Positions 26,457 through 36,471 of a DNA stretch of 64,000 nt are shown in pieces (the stretch's first letter is position 1; each line of letters opens with the position of its first letter). A program made the translations under genes and the position numbers. The DNA is taken from contig CALDYP010000026.1 in NCBI GenBank assembly GCA_937944445.1, positions 1 through 64,000 on the forward strand. Direction: 5' to 3'. Under the pieces are notes generated by a model. It did not search any database and was not told where the DNA came from. It was given only the letters and a program-made list of their open reading frames with translations. The DNA comes from an uncultured Anaerolineae bacterium. Lineage in GTDB: Bacteria > Chloroflexota > Anaerolineae > Aggregatilineales > Phototrophicaceae.

Positions 26457-27587
26457 CTAGCGCTGATCGACTGGAACCCACTTCAAGCCCATCGGGCCGA
26501 CGTAGTTGGCATCCGGGCGAATCAAGCGGCCAGACATCTGATCGATCACGTTGGCCGCCCAACCGACGATGCGCGACATGGCAAACAGCGGCGTGAACAT
26601 GTCGATGTCCAGATTTAACGTGTAGAGCACAATCGCGCTGTAGTAGTCCACGTTCGGGTAGAGCTTGCGCTCGATGAAGTATTCATCAGCCCGCGCAAGG
26701 TTGGCGAGGTCATCGGCGATCTGGAACCACTTCGTGTTGTTCGAGGCCTCCGCCAAGCGCTTGGCGTGGTCGCGCAAGATTTGCGCGCGCGGGTCAAGCG
26801 CCTTGTAGATGCGGTGGCCGATGCCCATGATGCGGCGATCACCGCTCTTGATGTGCTTCTCAAACCACGGCTTGACGTTCTCTACCTCGCCGATCTCGAG
26901 GAACTGCTCCATCGCTTCGGCGTTGGCTCCGCCGTGGCTGGGGCCTTTCAGCGCGCCGATTGCGCCCACAATGGCGCTGTGCATGTCTGCGCCGGTCGCC
27001 GTGATGACGCGCGCTGTGAAGGTGCTGGCGTTCATACCGTGCTCGGCCAGCAGCACCATATAGACGTTGAAAGCCGCCGCCACCGTCGGGTCAGGGTCTT
27101 TGCCTGTGAGCATGTAGACAAAGTTCTCAGATAGGTTGAGGTCAGCGCGCGGCGCAATCGGCTCATTCCCCTTGCGGATGCGATCCCACGCGGCGCAGGC
27201 CGTCGTGATCTGCCCCGTCAGGCGCACCGCTTTCTTGAGCGCCACCGCCTTGTCCATGCTCTCGCTGTCAGCGTCGTAGTGGGCAAGCGCGCTCACGACC
27301 GTCCGCAGGACGGCCATCGGCACGGCATCTTTAGGCAGCGCCTTCATCAGGTCGATCACCCCCTGCGGCAGGGCGGCCTCCGCTGCAATCTCAGCGCGCA
27401 GGCTCTCCAGCTCCTCAGCTTTCGGCAGGCGATGATGCCACAGCAAGAACGCCACATCCTCAAACAGCGCATTAGCGGCGAGATCCTCGATCTCATAACC
27501 TTCATAAATCAGGCGACCATTTTCGCCGTCCACGAGACTAGAGGTAATGTCCGCTACCACCACTCCTTGCAAACCACCCTTGCCCAT
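26457..27587 (-). CDS. gltA: Citrate synthase
   Basis: The 376-aa enzyme joins acetyl-CoA and oxaloacetate to citrate, the entry step of the TCA cycle. The three catalytic residues are visible: His in GPSHGGANAEAM, His in GIGHRIYK and Asp in PNVDYYSA. The AEHGMNAST segment and the N-terminal VDGENGRLIYEGY are typical of the short, type I (Gram-positive/archaeal-like) class, which also includes methylcitrate synthases, so 2-methylcitrate activity cannot be excluded. It is a single-gene unit with its own terminator. Confidence 0.93.
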   Translation of the reverse strand: MGKGGLQGVVVADITSSLVDGENGRLIYEGYEIEDLAANALFEDVAFLLWHHRLPKAEELESLRAEIAAEAALPQGVIDLMKALPKDAVPMAVLRTVVSALAHYDADSESMDKAVALKKAVRLTGQITTACAAWDRIRKGNEPIAPRADLNLSENFVYMLTGKDPDPTVAAAFNVYMVLLAEHGMNASTFTARVITATGADMHSAIVGAIGALKGPSHGGANAEAMEQFLEIGEVENVKPWFEKHIKSGDRRIMGIGHRIYKALDPRAQILRDHAKRLAEASNNTKWFQIADDLANLARADEYFIERKLYPNVDYYSAIVLYTLNLDIDMFTPLFAMSRIVGWAANVIDQMSGRLIRPDANYVGPMGLKWVPVDQR

Positions 27588-28078
27588 CTTCGTTTTCTCC
27601 TGTGTGATTTAAGAAACTCTTGGTTTGTCCGCACGATGCGGCTGTACAGCTCTTCTCAAAAAAGTCCTTCAGAGTATAACACTCGTCAGATAGTGGATCA
27701 ATGTGGATCGCACAAGCAATGTTTAACGATGCTTTCAACTGGCACAAATCGGAATTAGGGCTTTATTTGGGAGTATCTAAATTCGAACAAAGGCCTCATC
27801 CAGCTGACTTCAGGGGGCGCGCCCTAGCCGAGCGCTCGGCGCGACTGTCTGTCTATCCTTGGACACTCCCTCAAGATTTACCATCTTGCCATCCTTTAAA
27901 ACCTATGTTAATCTCTGGGTTATGGAAACCATAAGCTATCTCGTGTCAATGTGTTGTTGTACGGTCACACCCCCTGCCCGGTAGGTGTCTAGATCGTGCT
28001 GTCTTGTTGACAACCGAGCGCACCCATCGGGTCAGCCACAATCAGGCTGACTTTTTCGTTATACTTTGAGGGAGGAAC
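27588..28078. other. Long intergenic region before the sulfur-transfer operon
   Basis: This 491-bp stretch is lower in GC than its surroundings and contains no convincing gene; a 77-codon open frame at 27701-27934 has no ribosome site or family. It holds the upstream region of gltA on the left. Further on there are palindromes GGGCGCGCCC and GCCGAGCGCTCGGC (about 27814-27842), a hairpin TTATGG-AAA-CCATAA (about 27920-27934) and a terminator at 28031. The order hairpins, terminator, ribosome site suggests a structured leader or a separate small RNA, but no known riboswitch signature (S-box, T-box, TPP, cobalamin) is recognised. Confidence 0.5.
28031..28056 (+). terminator. Terminator 20 bp upstream of the JAMM gene
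   Basis: GTCAGCC, a 7-base loop, GGCTGAC and TTTTT form a textbook rho-independent terminator. It stops only 14 bases before the GGGAGG ribosome site of the next gene, so either an RNA ends here or the operon behind it is controlled by attenuation. Confidence 0.85.
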
Positions 28079-28513
28079 ATGGCAGTTTTCATGCCCGCTG
28101 GCTTACAACAAACCATTCTAACACAGATGGAAGCCACCTTCCCTAACGAAGGCGGTGGGTTCCTGATTGGTGAACAGCGCGAGGCAGATGTCTACGTGTA
28201 TGAGGTGATAGCAGTTGACAACGTCTTCCCAACGGAAGAACAATATCACCGGTACGCGATGACGCCGCAAAATTGGTCAGAGATGGAAGACCGCGCCGAC
28301 GCATTGGGGTTCAGCCTCATCGGCTACTACCATAGTCACCCCAACTCACCCGCTATCCCGTCTGAGTTTGACCGTGTGCACGCTCTGCCCAATTTCACCT
28401 ATCTCATCACGTCGGTGATAGACGGACGTGCTGCCGAACAGCGAGTGTGGTTCTTAAAAGCAGATCGCAGCGCCTTTGATGAGGCCACCCTCCATATCGA
28501 GCCGTCCGGATAA
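28079..28513 (+). CDS. JAMM/MPN+ metalloprotease (Mec+/HcyD-like)
   Basis: The 144-aa zinc protease has the full JAMM motif: Glu in NEGGGFLIG (about residue 24) and HSHPNSPAIPSEFD, which fits H-x-H-x7-S-x2-D exactly. Bacterial relatives Mec+ and HcyD cut after the diglycine of ubiquitin-like sulfur carriers, releasing cysteine or homocysteine or trimming the carrier C terminus. It is the first gene of a six-gene plus-strand cluster with MetY, MetX, a CysO-like carrier and a MoeB-rhodanese, which makes a role in homocysteine release and carrier maturation likely. Cytoplasmic; a strong GGGAGG site lies before ATG 28079. Confidence 0.88.
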   Translation: MAVFMPAGLQQTILTQMEATFPNEGGGFLIGEQREADVYVYEVIAVDNVFPTEEQYHRYAMTPQNWSEMEDRADALGFSLIGYYHSHPNSPAIPSEFDRVHALPNFTYLITSVIDGRAAEQRVWFLKADRSAFDEATLHIEPSG

Positions 28514-28637
28514 TCAACAACAACCTTTGACTGTACTGGCGAAAGCGTCCCCCCTCCTGACGCGCACCATAGTCGCCCAAGTAGCCGCAGACAGTCGCCA
28601 ATTTGACAACCAGTGACAATCAAAGGATCGATCCATC

Positions 28638-29942
<1,305 letters not shown>

Positions 29943-30008
29943 TGTTTGCTTGCAGCCTGCCCGCATTGGGCAGGCTGCGGCTCAGCAACTCATGGGTGAA
30001 GACAGCCA

Positions 30009-31169
30009 ATGAACACCATGACCGCCACACGTTCTTATGATCCGTCCTCTGTCGGGGTCGTCACCCGCCAGTATCTGGACGTGGACAAACCGTTGACACT
30101 GCGATCCGGAGCCGTGCTGGAGCGTTACACGTTAGCCTATGAAACCTACGGCACGCTCAACCCACAGCGCAGCAACGCCATCTTGATCTGCCATGCCCTC
30201 TCAGGCGATTCACACGTGGCAGGCTACTACACCGACGACCCGAACGAAAAGCCCGGCTGGTGGGATGAGGCCGTCGGGCCGGGCAAAATGTTCGACACGA
30301 ACCGCTTTTTTGTCATCTGCTCGAACGTGATCGGCGGCTGTCAAGGCAGCACGGGTCCGTCCTCGTTCGACCCCGACGGGCGGCGCTACGGGCTGCGCTT
30401 TCCGTTCGTCACGATTGCAGACATGGTCAGCGCGCAAACGGCGCTCATCGACGCGCTTGGCATCGAACGCCTCTACGCGGTCGCAGGCGGCAGCATGGGC
30501 GGCATGCAGGCGCTGCAATGGTCAGTCGATTACCCGCAGCGCGTCGCGCGGGTGTTGTTCATTGCCAGCACGCCCGTCTCTTCCGCGCAGAACATCGCCT
30601 TCAACGAGATCGGGCGGCAGGCCATCTACGCCGATCCGTGCTGGAACCACGGCAATTATTACGACCACACGCCGCCCAACAGCGGCCTTGCCGTCGCGCG
30701 GATGATCGGGCACATCACCTACATGAGCGAGCACAGCCTCGAGATGAAGTTCGGGCGGCGCTTGCAGCATCGCCCGCAGCTCGCCTACACCTTTGACACT
30801 GAGTTCGCTGTGGAAAGCTACCTGCACTATCAGGGTGAAAAATTCACTGAGCGCTTCGACGCCAACAGCTACCTCTACATCACCAAAGCGTTGGACTATT
30901 ACAACGTCGCCGACGGCTACGGAAGCATTGACGCAGCGCTCGCCCGCACGCAGGCCGATTTTCTTGTCGTCAGCTTCAGCAGCGACTGGCTCTACACCGA
31001 GGCGCAGGCCCGCTTGTTGGTCGACGCCCTTGAGCGTTTGGGGCGCAACGTGGACTATCACCACGTCATCGCGTCGTTCGGTCATGATTCGTTCCTCGTC
31101 GAAGTCGAGACGATGCACAAGATCGTAAGCGGCTTTCTCGCCAAGCCATCAACATCAAAAGGAAAGTGA
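30009..31169 (+). CDS. metX: Homoserine O-acetyltransferase (MetX)
   Basis: The 386-aa alpha/beta-hydrolase-fold enzyme transfers acetyl from acetyl-CoA to homoserine, giving the MetY substrate. The nucleophile elbow GGSMGGMQALQW (about residue 160), the acid in SSDWLYTE and the histidine in FGHDSFLVE are present, as are the typical NVIGGCQGSTGPSS and DPCWNHGNYYDH segments. Some members of this family use succinyl-CoA, which sequence reading alone does not settle. It is followed after 6 bp by the carrier-fusion gene, so the two are surely co-transcribed. Confidence 0.94.
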   Translation: MNTMTATRSYDPSSVGVVTRQYLDVDKPLTLRSGAVLERYTLAYETYGTLNPQRSNAILICHALSGDSHVAGYYTDDPNEKPGWWDEAVGPGKMFDTNRFFVICSNVIGGCQGSTGPSSFDPDGRRYGLRFPFVTIADMVSAQTALIDALGIERLYAVAGGSMGGMQALQWSVDYPQRVARVLFIASTPVSSAQNIAFNEIGRQAIYADPCWNHGNYYDHTPPNSGLAVARMIGHITYMSEHSLEMKFGRRLQHRPQLAYTFDTEFAVESYLHYQGEKFTERFDANSYLYITKALDYYNVADGYGSIDAALARTQADFLVVSFSSDWLYTEAQARLLVDALERLGRNVDYHHVIASFGHDSFLVEVETMHKIVSGFLAKPSTSKGK

Positions 31170-31175
31170 CAGCTC

Positions 31176-31874
31176 ATGGCAAGCATCAAAATTCCAACCC
31201 CTCTGCGCGTCTACACGGGCAATCTAGCCGAAGTGCAGGTTAGCGGGGCCACCGTGGGCGAAGCGCTCGATGCCCTCGTAGCCGCCCACCCTGACCTCAA
31301 AACCCACCTCTTCGTAGATGGCAAGCTGCGTAACTTCGTCAACATCTTTCTAGGCGATGAGGACGTCCGCTTCTTGCAAGGCATCGACACGCCCATCAGC
31401 CCCGATGCCAAGCTGCGCATCATCCCTAGCATCGCCGGTGGAGATGACGCCCCACTCGTCGACCGTCAGCGCATTCGCTTTGCCAACGGTTTGACGATTG
31501 CCCTGCTGGTGCTGGCGTTCGTCCTGAACGCGCCGCTGTTGGTGCTGCTCGTGGCAGTGGCGCAGTTCTTGGGGGGCATCAACAGCCCGTTCGCACCGTA
31601 TGACTGGGCCTATCGTGCGCTCATTCAGCGCGGCCTGCTCAGCACTTATCTCGTCAGCGATGATCCGCAGCCCCACCGCTTCGCCTCGCTGGTGGGCGCA
31701 GGGGTCAACGCGCTGGGCTGGCTACTGCTGACACTCGGCAGCGGGCTGGGTTGGCTGGCGGTGTGGATCGTCATCGTGTTGGCCAACCTCAACTTCTGGT
31801 TGAGGTTCTGCATGGGATGCTGGCTGTACTATCGCTTAGGGCAGCTAGGGGTGCGCGGTTTCAACGCGCGTTAA
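31176..31874 (+). CDS. CysO/MoaD-like sulfur carrier fused to a DUF4395 membrane domain
   Basis: Residues 1-89 of this 232-aa protein closely follow mycobacterial CysO: IPTPLRVYTG, FVNIFLGDEDVRF and the carrier C terminus IIPSIAGG. In ordinary carriers GG is the very end, because the thiocarboxylate forms on the last Gly. Here GG (88-89) is followed by DDAPLVDRQ and a DUF4395-type domain with about four membrane helices (residues 103-215) and a conserved-looking Cys pair FCMGCW (212 and 215). The carrier must therefore be cut free, most simply by the JAMM protease of the same operon, or the fusion works in another way. Its MoeB partner lies two genes downstream. Confidence 0.88.
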   Translation: MASIKIPTPLRVYTGNLAEVQVSGATVGEALDALVAAHPDLKTHLFVDGKLRNFVNIFLGDEDVRFLQGIDTPISPDAKLRIIPSIAGGDDAPLVDRQRIRFANGLTIALLVLAFVLNAPLLVLLVAVAQFLGGINSPFAPYDWAYRALIQRGLLSTYLVSDDPQPHRFASLVGAGVNALGWLLLTLGSGLGWLAVWIVIVLANLNFWLRFCMGCWLYYRLGQLGVRGFNAR

Positions 31875-31888
31875 ACGAGGAGGGTCGT

Positions 31889-32284
31889 ATGCTTGAACGC
31901 TTGATCTTGGCGCTCGCGCTGCTGGCGGTCGTCTACCTGCTGGTTCGACACTTCCAGATCAACCAACTCAAGCGCGCTTCAGCCGCTGACCCGCTCTTGG
32001 CCGACCTCGCGCCAGACCGCCCAACGATCGTGTACTTCACCACGCCCGGCTGCATGACGTGCAAGACAGCCCAACAGCCCGCGCTTCAGCGGTTGCAGCA
32101 AGCGCTCGCAGGCCGCTTGCAGATCATCCAAGTGGACGCCAGCCAACACCCTGACGCAGCTACCCGCTGGGGGGTGCAAACCGCCCCGACAACCTTTGTC
32201 TTAGATCGCAGCGGCAAGCCGATTGCTGTCAACAACGGCTTTGCCGATGAAACCCTGCTGCGCAAACAGTTAAACATCCCATAG
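31889..32284 (+). CDS. Membrane-tethered thioredoxin-like protein
   Basis: The 131-aa protein has an N-terminal membrane helix (residues 3-20) followed by a thioredoxin fold with the active-site motif GCMTCK (Cys55, Cys58) and the cis-Pro segment TAPTTFV. More basic residues follow the helix than precede it, which favours a cytoplasmic thioredoxin domain. Standing between the carrier fusion and the MoeB-rhodanese, it may reduce a persulfide or disulfide on the DUF4395 Cys pair or on the rhodanese Cys. ATG 31889 was chosen for the GAGGAGGG site 6 bases upstream. Confidence 0.82.
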   Translation: MLERLILALALLAVVYLLVRHFQINQLKRASAADPLLADLAPDRPTIVYFTTPGCMTCKTAQQPALQRLQQALAGRLQIIQVDASQHPDAATRWGVQTAPTTFVLDRSGKPIAVNNGFADETLLRKQLNIP

Positions 32285-32297
32285 GAGGCATACCCTC

Positions 32298-33539
32298 ATG
32301 CAGCCGCTCGTTCACCAATTGGGCGAACTCTCACACGACGAGATCAACCGCTACAGCCGCCACCTCATCATGCCTGAGGTCGGCATCGAAGGCCAGCGCC
32401 GCCTCAAGGCGGCCAGCGTCCTGCTGATCGGCACGGGCGGCCTCGGCAGCCCGACCGCGCTCTACTTGGCCGCCGCCGGCATCGGCCAGATTGGCCTCGT
32501 CGATTACGACGTGGTCGATCACACCAACCTTCAACGCCAGATCATCCACGGCGTGAGCACCGTCGGCCTCAGCAAGCTCGACAGCGCCGAGAAGCGCCTG
32601 CGCGACCTCAACCCTGACATCGAGATCGTCAAGTACAACGTGCCGCTCACCAGCGATAACGCCCTTGAGTTGTTCGCGCCCTATGACGTCATCATCGACG
32701 GCACAGACAACTTCCCCACGCGCTACCTCGTCAACGATGCCTGCGTCAAGCTCGGCAAGCCCAACGTCTACGGGAGCATCTTCCGCTTTGAAGGGCAGCT
32801 CAGCGTGTTCTGGGCGCAGCATGGGCCGTGCTATCGCTGCCTCTTCCCCGAGCCGCCCCCGCCCGGCCTCGTCCCAAGCTGCGCCGAGGGCGGCGTGCTG
32901 GGCATCCTACCCGGCACAGTCGGCACGCTGCAAGCCACTGAAGCGATCAAGCTCATCCTCGGCATCGGCGAACCGATGATCGGTAGGATGCTGCTCTACG
33001 ACGCGCTGGAGATGAGCTTCAACACGATCAAAGTGCGCAAAGCGCCAGACTGCCCTGTGTGCAGCAAGCACCCCGACGAAGTCGCACTTATTGACTATGA
33101 GCAGTTCTGTGGGATGCCCGCCCACGACCGCAGCACCTACAGCAGCCTGACCAGCGACCAGCCGAACGGCCTGCACGAGATCGACGTGCACGAACTGAAG
33201 CGCCAGATCGAAAGCGGCGCGGACGTCGTCGTGCTAGACGTGCGCGACCCGCACGAGTGGGAAATTGCCGCCATTGACGGCACGCTGCGCATCCCGAAGG
33301 GGGAAATCCAAGCAGCCAAGAACGCCGTCCTAGCAGGCCGCAAACTGCGCGATGAAACAGTGCTAGCGCAGATCCCGATGGACAAGCCGCTGCTCGTCCA
33401 CTGCCGCAGCGGCAAGCGCAGCGCCGACAGCATCCTGTTCCTCGCCGAGGTTGGCTACGACATGGATAAGATGTTCAACGTGGCGGGTGGTATCCTCGCG
33501 TGGGCTGACGAAATCGACCCTACCCTGCCGAAGTATTAG
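32298..33539 (+). CDS. moeZ: Sulfur-carrier adenylyltransferase/sulfurtransferase (MoeB-rhodanese, MoeZ/HcyF-like)
   Basis: The 413-aa protein has an E1-like adenylation domain (about residues 10-265) with the ATP motif GTGGLGSP, DYDVVDHTNLQRQ, and two CxxC zinc pairs (CYRC, CPVC), then a rhodanese domain (about residues 290-405) with the active-site loop HCRSGKRS. It would adenylate the C-terminal Gly of the carrier and then pass on sulfur from the rhodanese Cys to make the thiocarboxylate. This is the arrangement of mycobacterial MoeZ, which serves CysO. It is last in the operon, 14 bp after the thioredoxin gene. Confidence 0.92.
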   Translation: MQPLVHQLGELSHDEINRYSRHLIMPEVGIEGQRRLKAASVLLIGTGGLGSPTALYLAAAGIGQIGLVDYDVVDHTNLQRQIIHGVSTVGLSKLDSAEKRLRDLNPDIEIVKYNVPLTSDNALELFAPYDVIIDGTDNFPTRYLVNDACVKLGKPNVYGSIFRFEGQLSVFWAQHGPCYRCLFPEPPPPGLVPSCAEGGVLGILPGTVGTLQATEAIKLILGIGEPMIGRMLLYDALEMSFNTIKVRKAPDCPVCSKHPDEVALIDYEQFCGMPAHDRSTYSSLTSDQPNGLHEIDVHELKRQIESGADVVVLDVRDPHEWEIAAIDGTLRIPKGEIQAAKNAVLAGRKLRDETVLAQIPMDKPLLVHCRSGKRSADSILFLAEVGYDMDKMFNVAGGILAWADEIDPTLPKY

Positions 33540-33550
33540 CGGCTTCACAC

Positions 33551-33581
33551 AAAACGGGGCGATCTTTACGAGATCGCCCCG
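33551..33581 (-). terminator. Terminator between convergent moeZ and acyl-CoA synthetase genes
   Basis: An 11-bp stem CGGGGCGATCT / AGATCGCCCCG with a 5-base loop is followed on the minus strand by TTTTGTGTG. It ends the minus-strand gene well and probably also slows the plus-strand operon. Confidence 0.87.
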
Positions 33582-33593
33582 CACGTTGACGTT

Positions 33594-36311
33594 TTAGCTC
33601 GTTACTTCCAACCGTGCCACCACCACGTTGTTGGACTCTTCAAGGCTGAAGCCCATGTTGCGCACGATGTTGAGCATATTCGTGTTCTGCGGCGCAATCA
33701 GCCCGTGCAGCTCTTCTACGCCCTCAATGCGCGCGATTTCAAGCAAGCTGCGCATCAACTCACGCCCAAGCCCCTGCCCCTGATAGCGGTCGCTCACGAT
33801 CAAGCCGAACTCGGCGCTGTTGCCCACCACGGACTTAGCCATGCGCGCCACCGCCGCGATGCTCTTCTCGCCCGTGCGCGGGTTTGTGCGCTCGGCCACC
33901 AGCGCAATCTCACGCGCGTAATCGTTGAACACGATGCGCGTCAGCCGTTCGTGGTCGGTGCGCTGCTGCAATGACAGCGGCGCGAAATAGCGAAGCTGCA
34001 CCGTGCGCTCACTCAGCGTCTCGTGGAACTCCACCATGAGCGGCTCGTCCTCTGGACGGATCGGTCGGATGAGGAATTCCATGCCCTCGTCACTCTTGAA
34101 CGGGTGGGTGTATTGATTGGGATAGGGACGGATGACCGGCTGCGGCAGGTCTTCTTCGGCCATCGTCGGCGGGTGGAGCACCACACGCCCATCGAGGGCG
34201 ATGATCTGATCGGCTGAGACCACCAGCGGGTTGATGTCGCACTCGGCGATCCACGGCTGTTCGACAATCATCTGGCTGAAGCGCACCATCAGCTTCTCCA
34301 GCGCTTCAAGGTCAACCGGCTTGCGGCCACGGATGCCGTGCAGCGCTTCGTAGATCTTCGTGCCTTCCATCATGCGGCGCGCGAGGGTCGTCGTTAGCGG
34401 CGGCAGGCCCAACGCACGATCTTTGAACACCTCCACAAGTGTGCCACCTGTACCGAACAACAGCACCGGCCCAAACTGCGGGTCAATCGAGCTGCCGATG
34501 ATGAGTTCATAGCCATCCTTGTTCGTCACCATCGGCTGGACGGATACCCCCTGAAAGTGCTCTGCCCCGCGCCGCTCGGTCACGTTCCGCTTGATGAGGT
34601 CATACGCCGCCCGCACTTCATCGGCGTTTTGCAGGTTCAACTGCACCCCGCCCACGTCCATCTTGTGGGTGATCGTCTCGCTGTTGAGCTTCAACACGAC
34701 CGGGTAGCCCATTGCCTCGGCAAAGGCTACAGCTTGTTCTGGGTCGTCGGTGATCTCCATCGGCGTGATGGGAATGTTGTACGCGCCGATGACGGCTTTG
34801 CTCTCCGCTTCAGTGAGGATCGTGCGCCCTTCGGCGCGCACCTTGTCGATGATCGCCTTCACTTTGTCGCGGTCGGGTTGGCGCTCATCGTCAGCAAAGA
34901 CTGGCGTCTCGTACAGCGACCGCAAATTGTAGGTGTAGCGCCACATGTGGTTGAACATACGCATCGCGGTATCAGGATAGGCAAAGGTGGGGATGTTCAC
35001 CCGATTCAACACCTGAACGCCTGCCGCCACCATCGCGCCGCCCATCCAGCTTGCTAGCACGGGCTTGCCCTCAATCTGTGCGTAGGGGCGCAGCGCCTCA
35101 GCCGTGCGCGTAGGATCAGTCATGTCCTGCGGCGTGAGGATCACCATCAGGCCGTCGCTGTTGGGGTCGCGCGCGGCGATTTCCAGCGCTCGGGCGTAAC
35201 GCTCTGGCTCCGCATCGCCGAGGATGTCGATGGGGTTGTTGTGGCTCCATGCGGCGGGCAGAAAACTGTTCAGCTCGTTCATCGTCTCGTCGCTAAGCGC
35301 CGTCAACCTGCCACCGCCCAAGATGAGCGCGTCCGTCGCCAGCACGCCCGGGCCGCCGGCGTTGGTGACGATCGTCAAGCGGTTGCCTTTGGGGCGCGGC
35401 TGTTTGGCCAACACCTCCGCCATGTAGAACACATCTGAGATGTGATCCACCCGCAGCACACCCGAACGGCGGAACGCCGCGTCTAGCACTTCATCGCTGC
35501 CCGCCAACGACCCCGTGTGAGAGGCCGCAGCAGCGGCGGCCTGTGCCGTGCGACCCGCTTTGATGACGATGATTGGTTTCTTCAACGCCACCTCGCGCGC
35601 GGCGCTCAAGAAGGCGCGGGCGTTGCCGATGCTCTCCATGTAGATCACGATGCTCTGCGTCTGTGGGTCGTTGCCGAGGTAGTAGATCAAGTCGCCCCAA
35701 TGCACATCCAACATCGACCCGATGGAGATAAACGCGCTGAACCCTACATTTTCCTCAAACGACCAGTCCAGCACGGCGGTGCAGATGGCCCCCGACTGGC
35801 TGATGAACGCCACGTTGCCGGGCCGCGCCATGCCGCCAGCAAAGGTCGCGTTCATCCCATAGAACGGCAGCATCACGCCCAAGCAGTTCGGACCGATGAT
35901 GCGCATCTTGCCTTTAGCTTTTTCGAGGATCTGCTCTTCCAACTCTACGCCAGCCGGGCCAATCTCTTTAAAGCCCGCCGAGATGATGATCGCCCCTTCG
36001 ATGCCCTTTGCGATGCACTCATCAATCACGCTCGGCACGGTCACAGCAGGCGTCACAATGACCGCCAGATCGATGTCAACCGGGATCGCCTCAACTGAAG
36101 GGTACGTCTGAATGCCTAACACGTTAGGCCGTTTCGGGTTCACTGGGAAGATCGTCCCGCCGAATGGATTGGTGATCAGGTTCTTGATGATCGTGCGCCC
36201 AACGCTGCCGGGCTTCTCAGTCGCGCCGATCACCGCGACGTTGTTCGGCTTGAAAATCTTGTCAAGCGATGGGTAACGAGTTTTGATGAGCTTCTCGCGC
36301 TGTACTTCCAT
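33594..36311 (-). CDS. ADP-forming acyl-CoA synthetase fused to a GNAT acetyltransferase (Pat/PatZ-like)
   Basis: The 905-aa protein contains a CoA-binding domain (about 20-150), a succinyl-CoA-ligase-like domain (150-480), an ATP-grasp domain (about 500-720) and a C-terminal GNAT domain (about 750-900) with [12 protein letters not shown]. This is the plan of protein lysine acetyltransferases such as PatZ/YfiQ, whose synthetase half is dead. Here the phosphorylated His of active synthetases seems present ([14 protein letters not shown]), so it may also make acyl-CoA. Pat proteins commonly switch off acyl-CoA synthetases by acetylation. It lies beside two acyl-CoA dehydrogenases, which fits control of acyl-CoA metabolism. 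Confidence 0.88.
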   Translation of the reverse strand: MEVQREKLIKTRYPSLDKIFKPNNVAVIGATEKPGSVGRTIIKNLITNPFGGTIFPVNPKRPNVLGIQTYPSVEAIPVDIDLAVIVTPAVTVPSVIDECIAKGIEGAIIISAGFKEIGPAGVELEEQILEKAKGKMRIIGPNCLGVMLPFYGMNATFAGGMARPGNVAFISQSGAICTAVLDWSFEENVGFSAFISIGSMLDVHWGDLIYYLGNDPQTQSIVIYMESIGNARAFLSAAREVALKKPIIVIKAGRTAQAAAAAASHTGSLAGSDEVLDAAFRRSGVLRVDHISDVFYMAEVLAKQPRPKGNRLTIVTNAGGPGVLATDALILGGGRLTALSDETMNELNSFLPAAWSHNNPIDILGDAEPERYARALEIAARDPNSDGLMVILTPQDMTDPTRTAEALRPYAQIEGKPVLASWMGGAMVAAGVQVLNRVNIPTFAYPDTAMRMFNHMWRYTYNLRSLYETPVFADDERQPDRDKVKAIIDKVRAEGRTILTEAESKAVIGAYNIPITPMEITDDPEQAVAFAEAMGYPVVLKLNSETITHKMDVGGVQLNLQNADEVRAAYDLIKRNVTERRGAEHFQGVSVQPMVTNKDGYELIIGSSIDPQFGPVLLFGTGGTLVEVFKDRALGLPPLTTTLARRMMEGTKIYEALHGIRGRKPVDLEALEKLMVRFSQMIVEQPWIAECDINPLVVSADQIIALDGRVVLHPPTMAEEDLPQPVIRPYPNQYTHPFKSDEGMEFLIRPIRPEDEPLMVEFHETLSERTVQLRYFAPLSLQQRTDHERLTRIVFNDYAREIALVAERTNPRTGEKSIAAVARMAKSVVGNSAEFGLIVSDRYQGQGLGRELMRSLLEIARIEGVEELHGLIAPQNTNMLNIVRNMGFSLEESNNVVVARLEVTS

Positions 36312-36398
36312 AAAACCGCCTTATGCCTTTCTGTGGCTGTCTAGACTAGGATGCTGTCATTATAGCGATGGCAGATTAAGAAATGTAAGTCAGACACG

Positions 36399-36426
36399 TT
36401 ACAGCCCAACAAGTTTGCGCTATAAT
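36399..36426 (+). promoter_or_regulatory. Promoter of the acyl-CoA dehydrogenase gene at 36472
   Basis: TTACAG (36399-36404), 16 bases, then a consensus TATAAT (36421-36426). The start codon lies 46 bases further. Confidence 0.55.
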
Positions 36427-36471
36427 CGTATCCAATCAAATTATCGTTAAATTAGACAGCTAGGATAGCTT

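Noticed and set aside
27775-27795. ATTCGAAC-like tRNA T-loop in the intergenic region
   Set aside because: No matching T-stem, anticodon arm or acceptor stem can be built around it.
27701-27934. 77-codon open frame in the long intergenic region
   Set aside because: No ribosome site, no recognisable motif, and it crosses the palindromes of the region.
28514-28637. S-box or other riboswitch before metY
   Set aside because: None of the SAM-I core parts (GCAACC, AAGGTGCCAATTCC) is present in the 124 bp.
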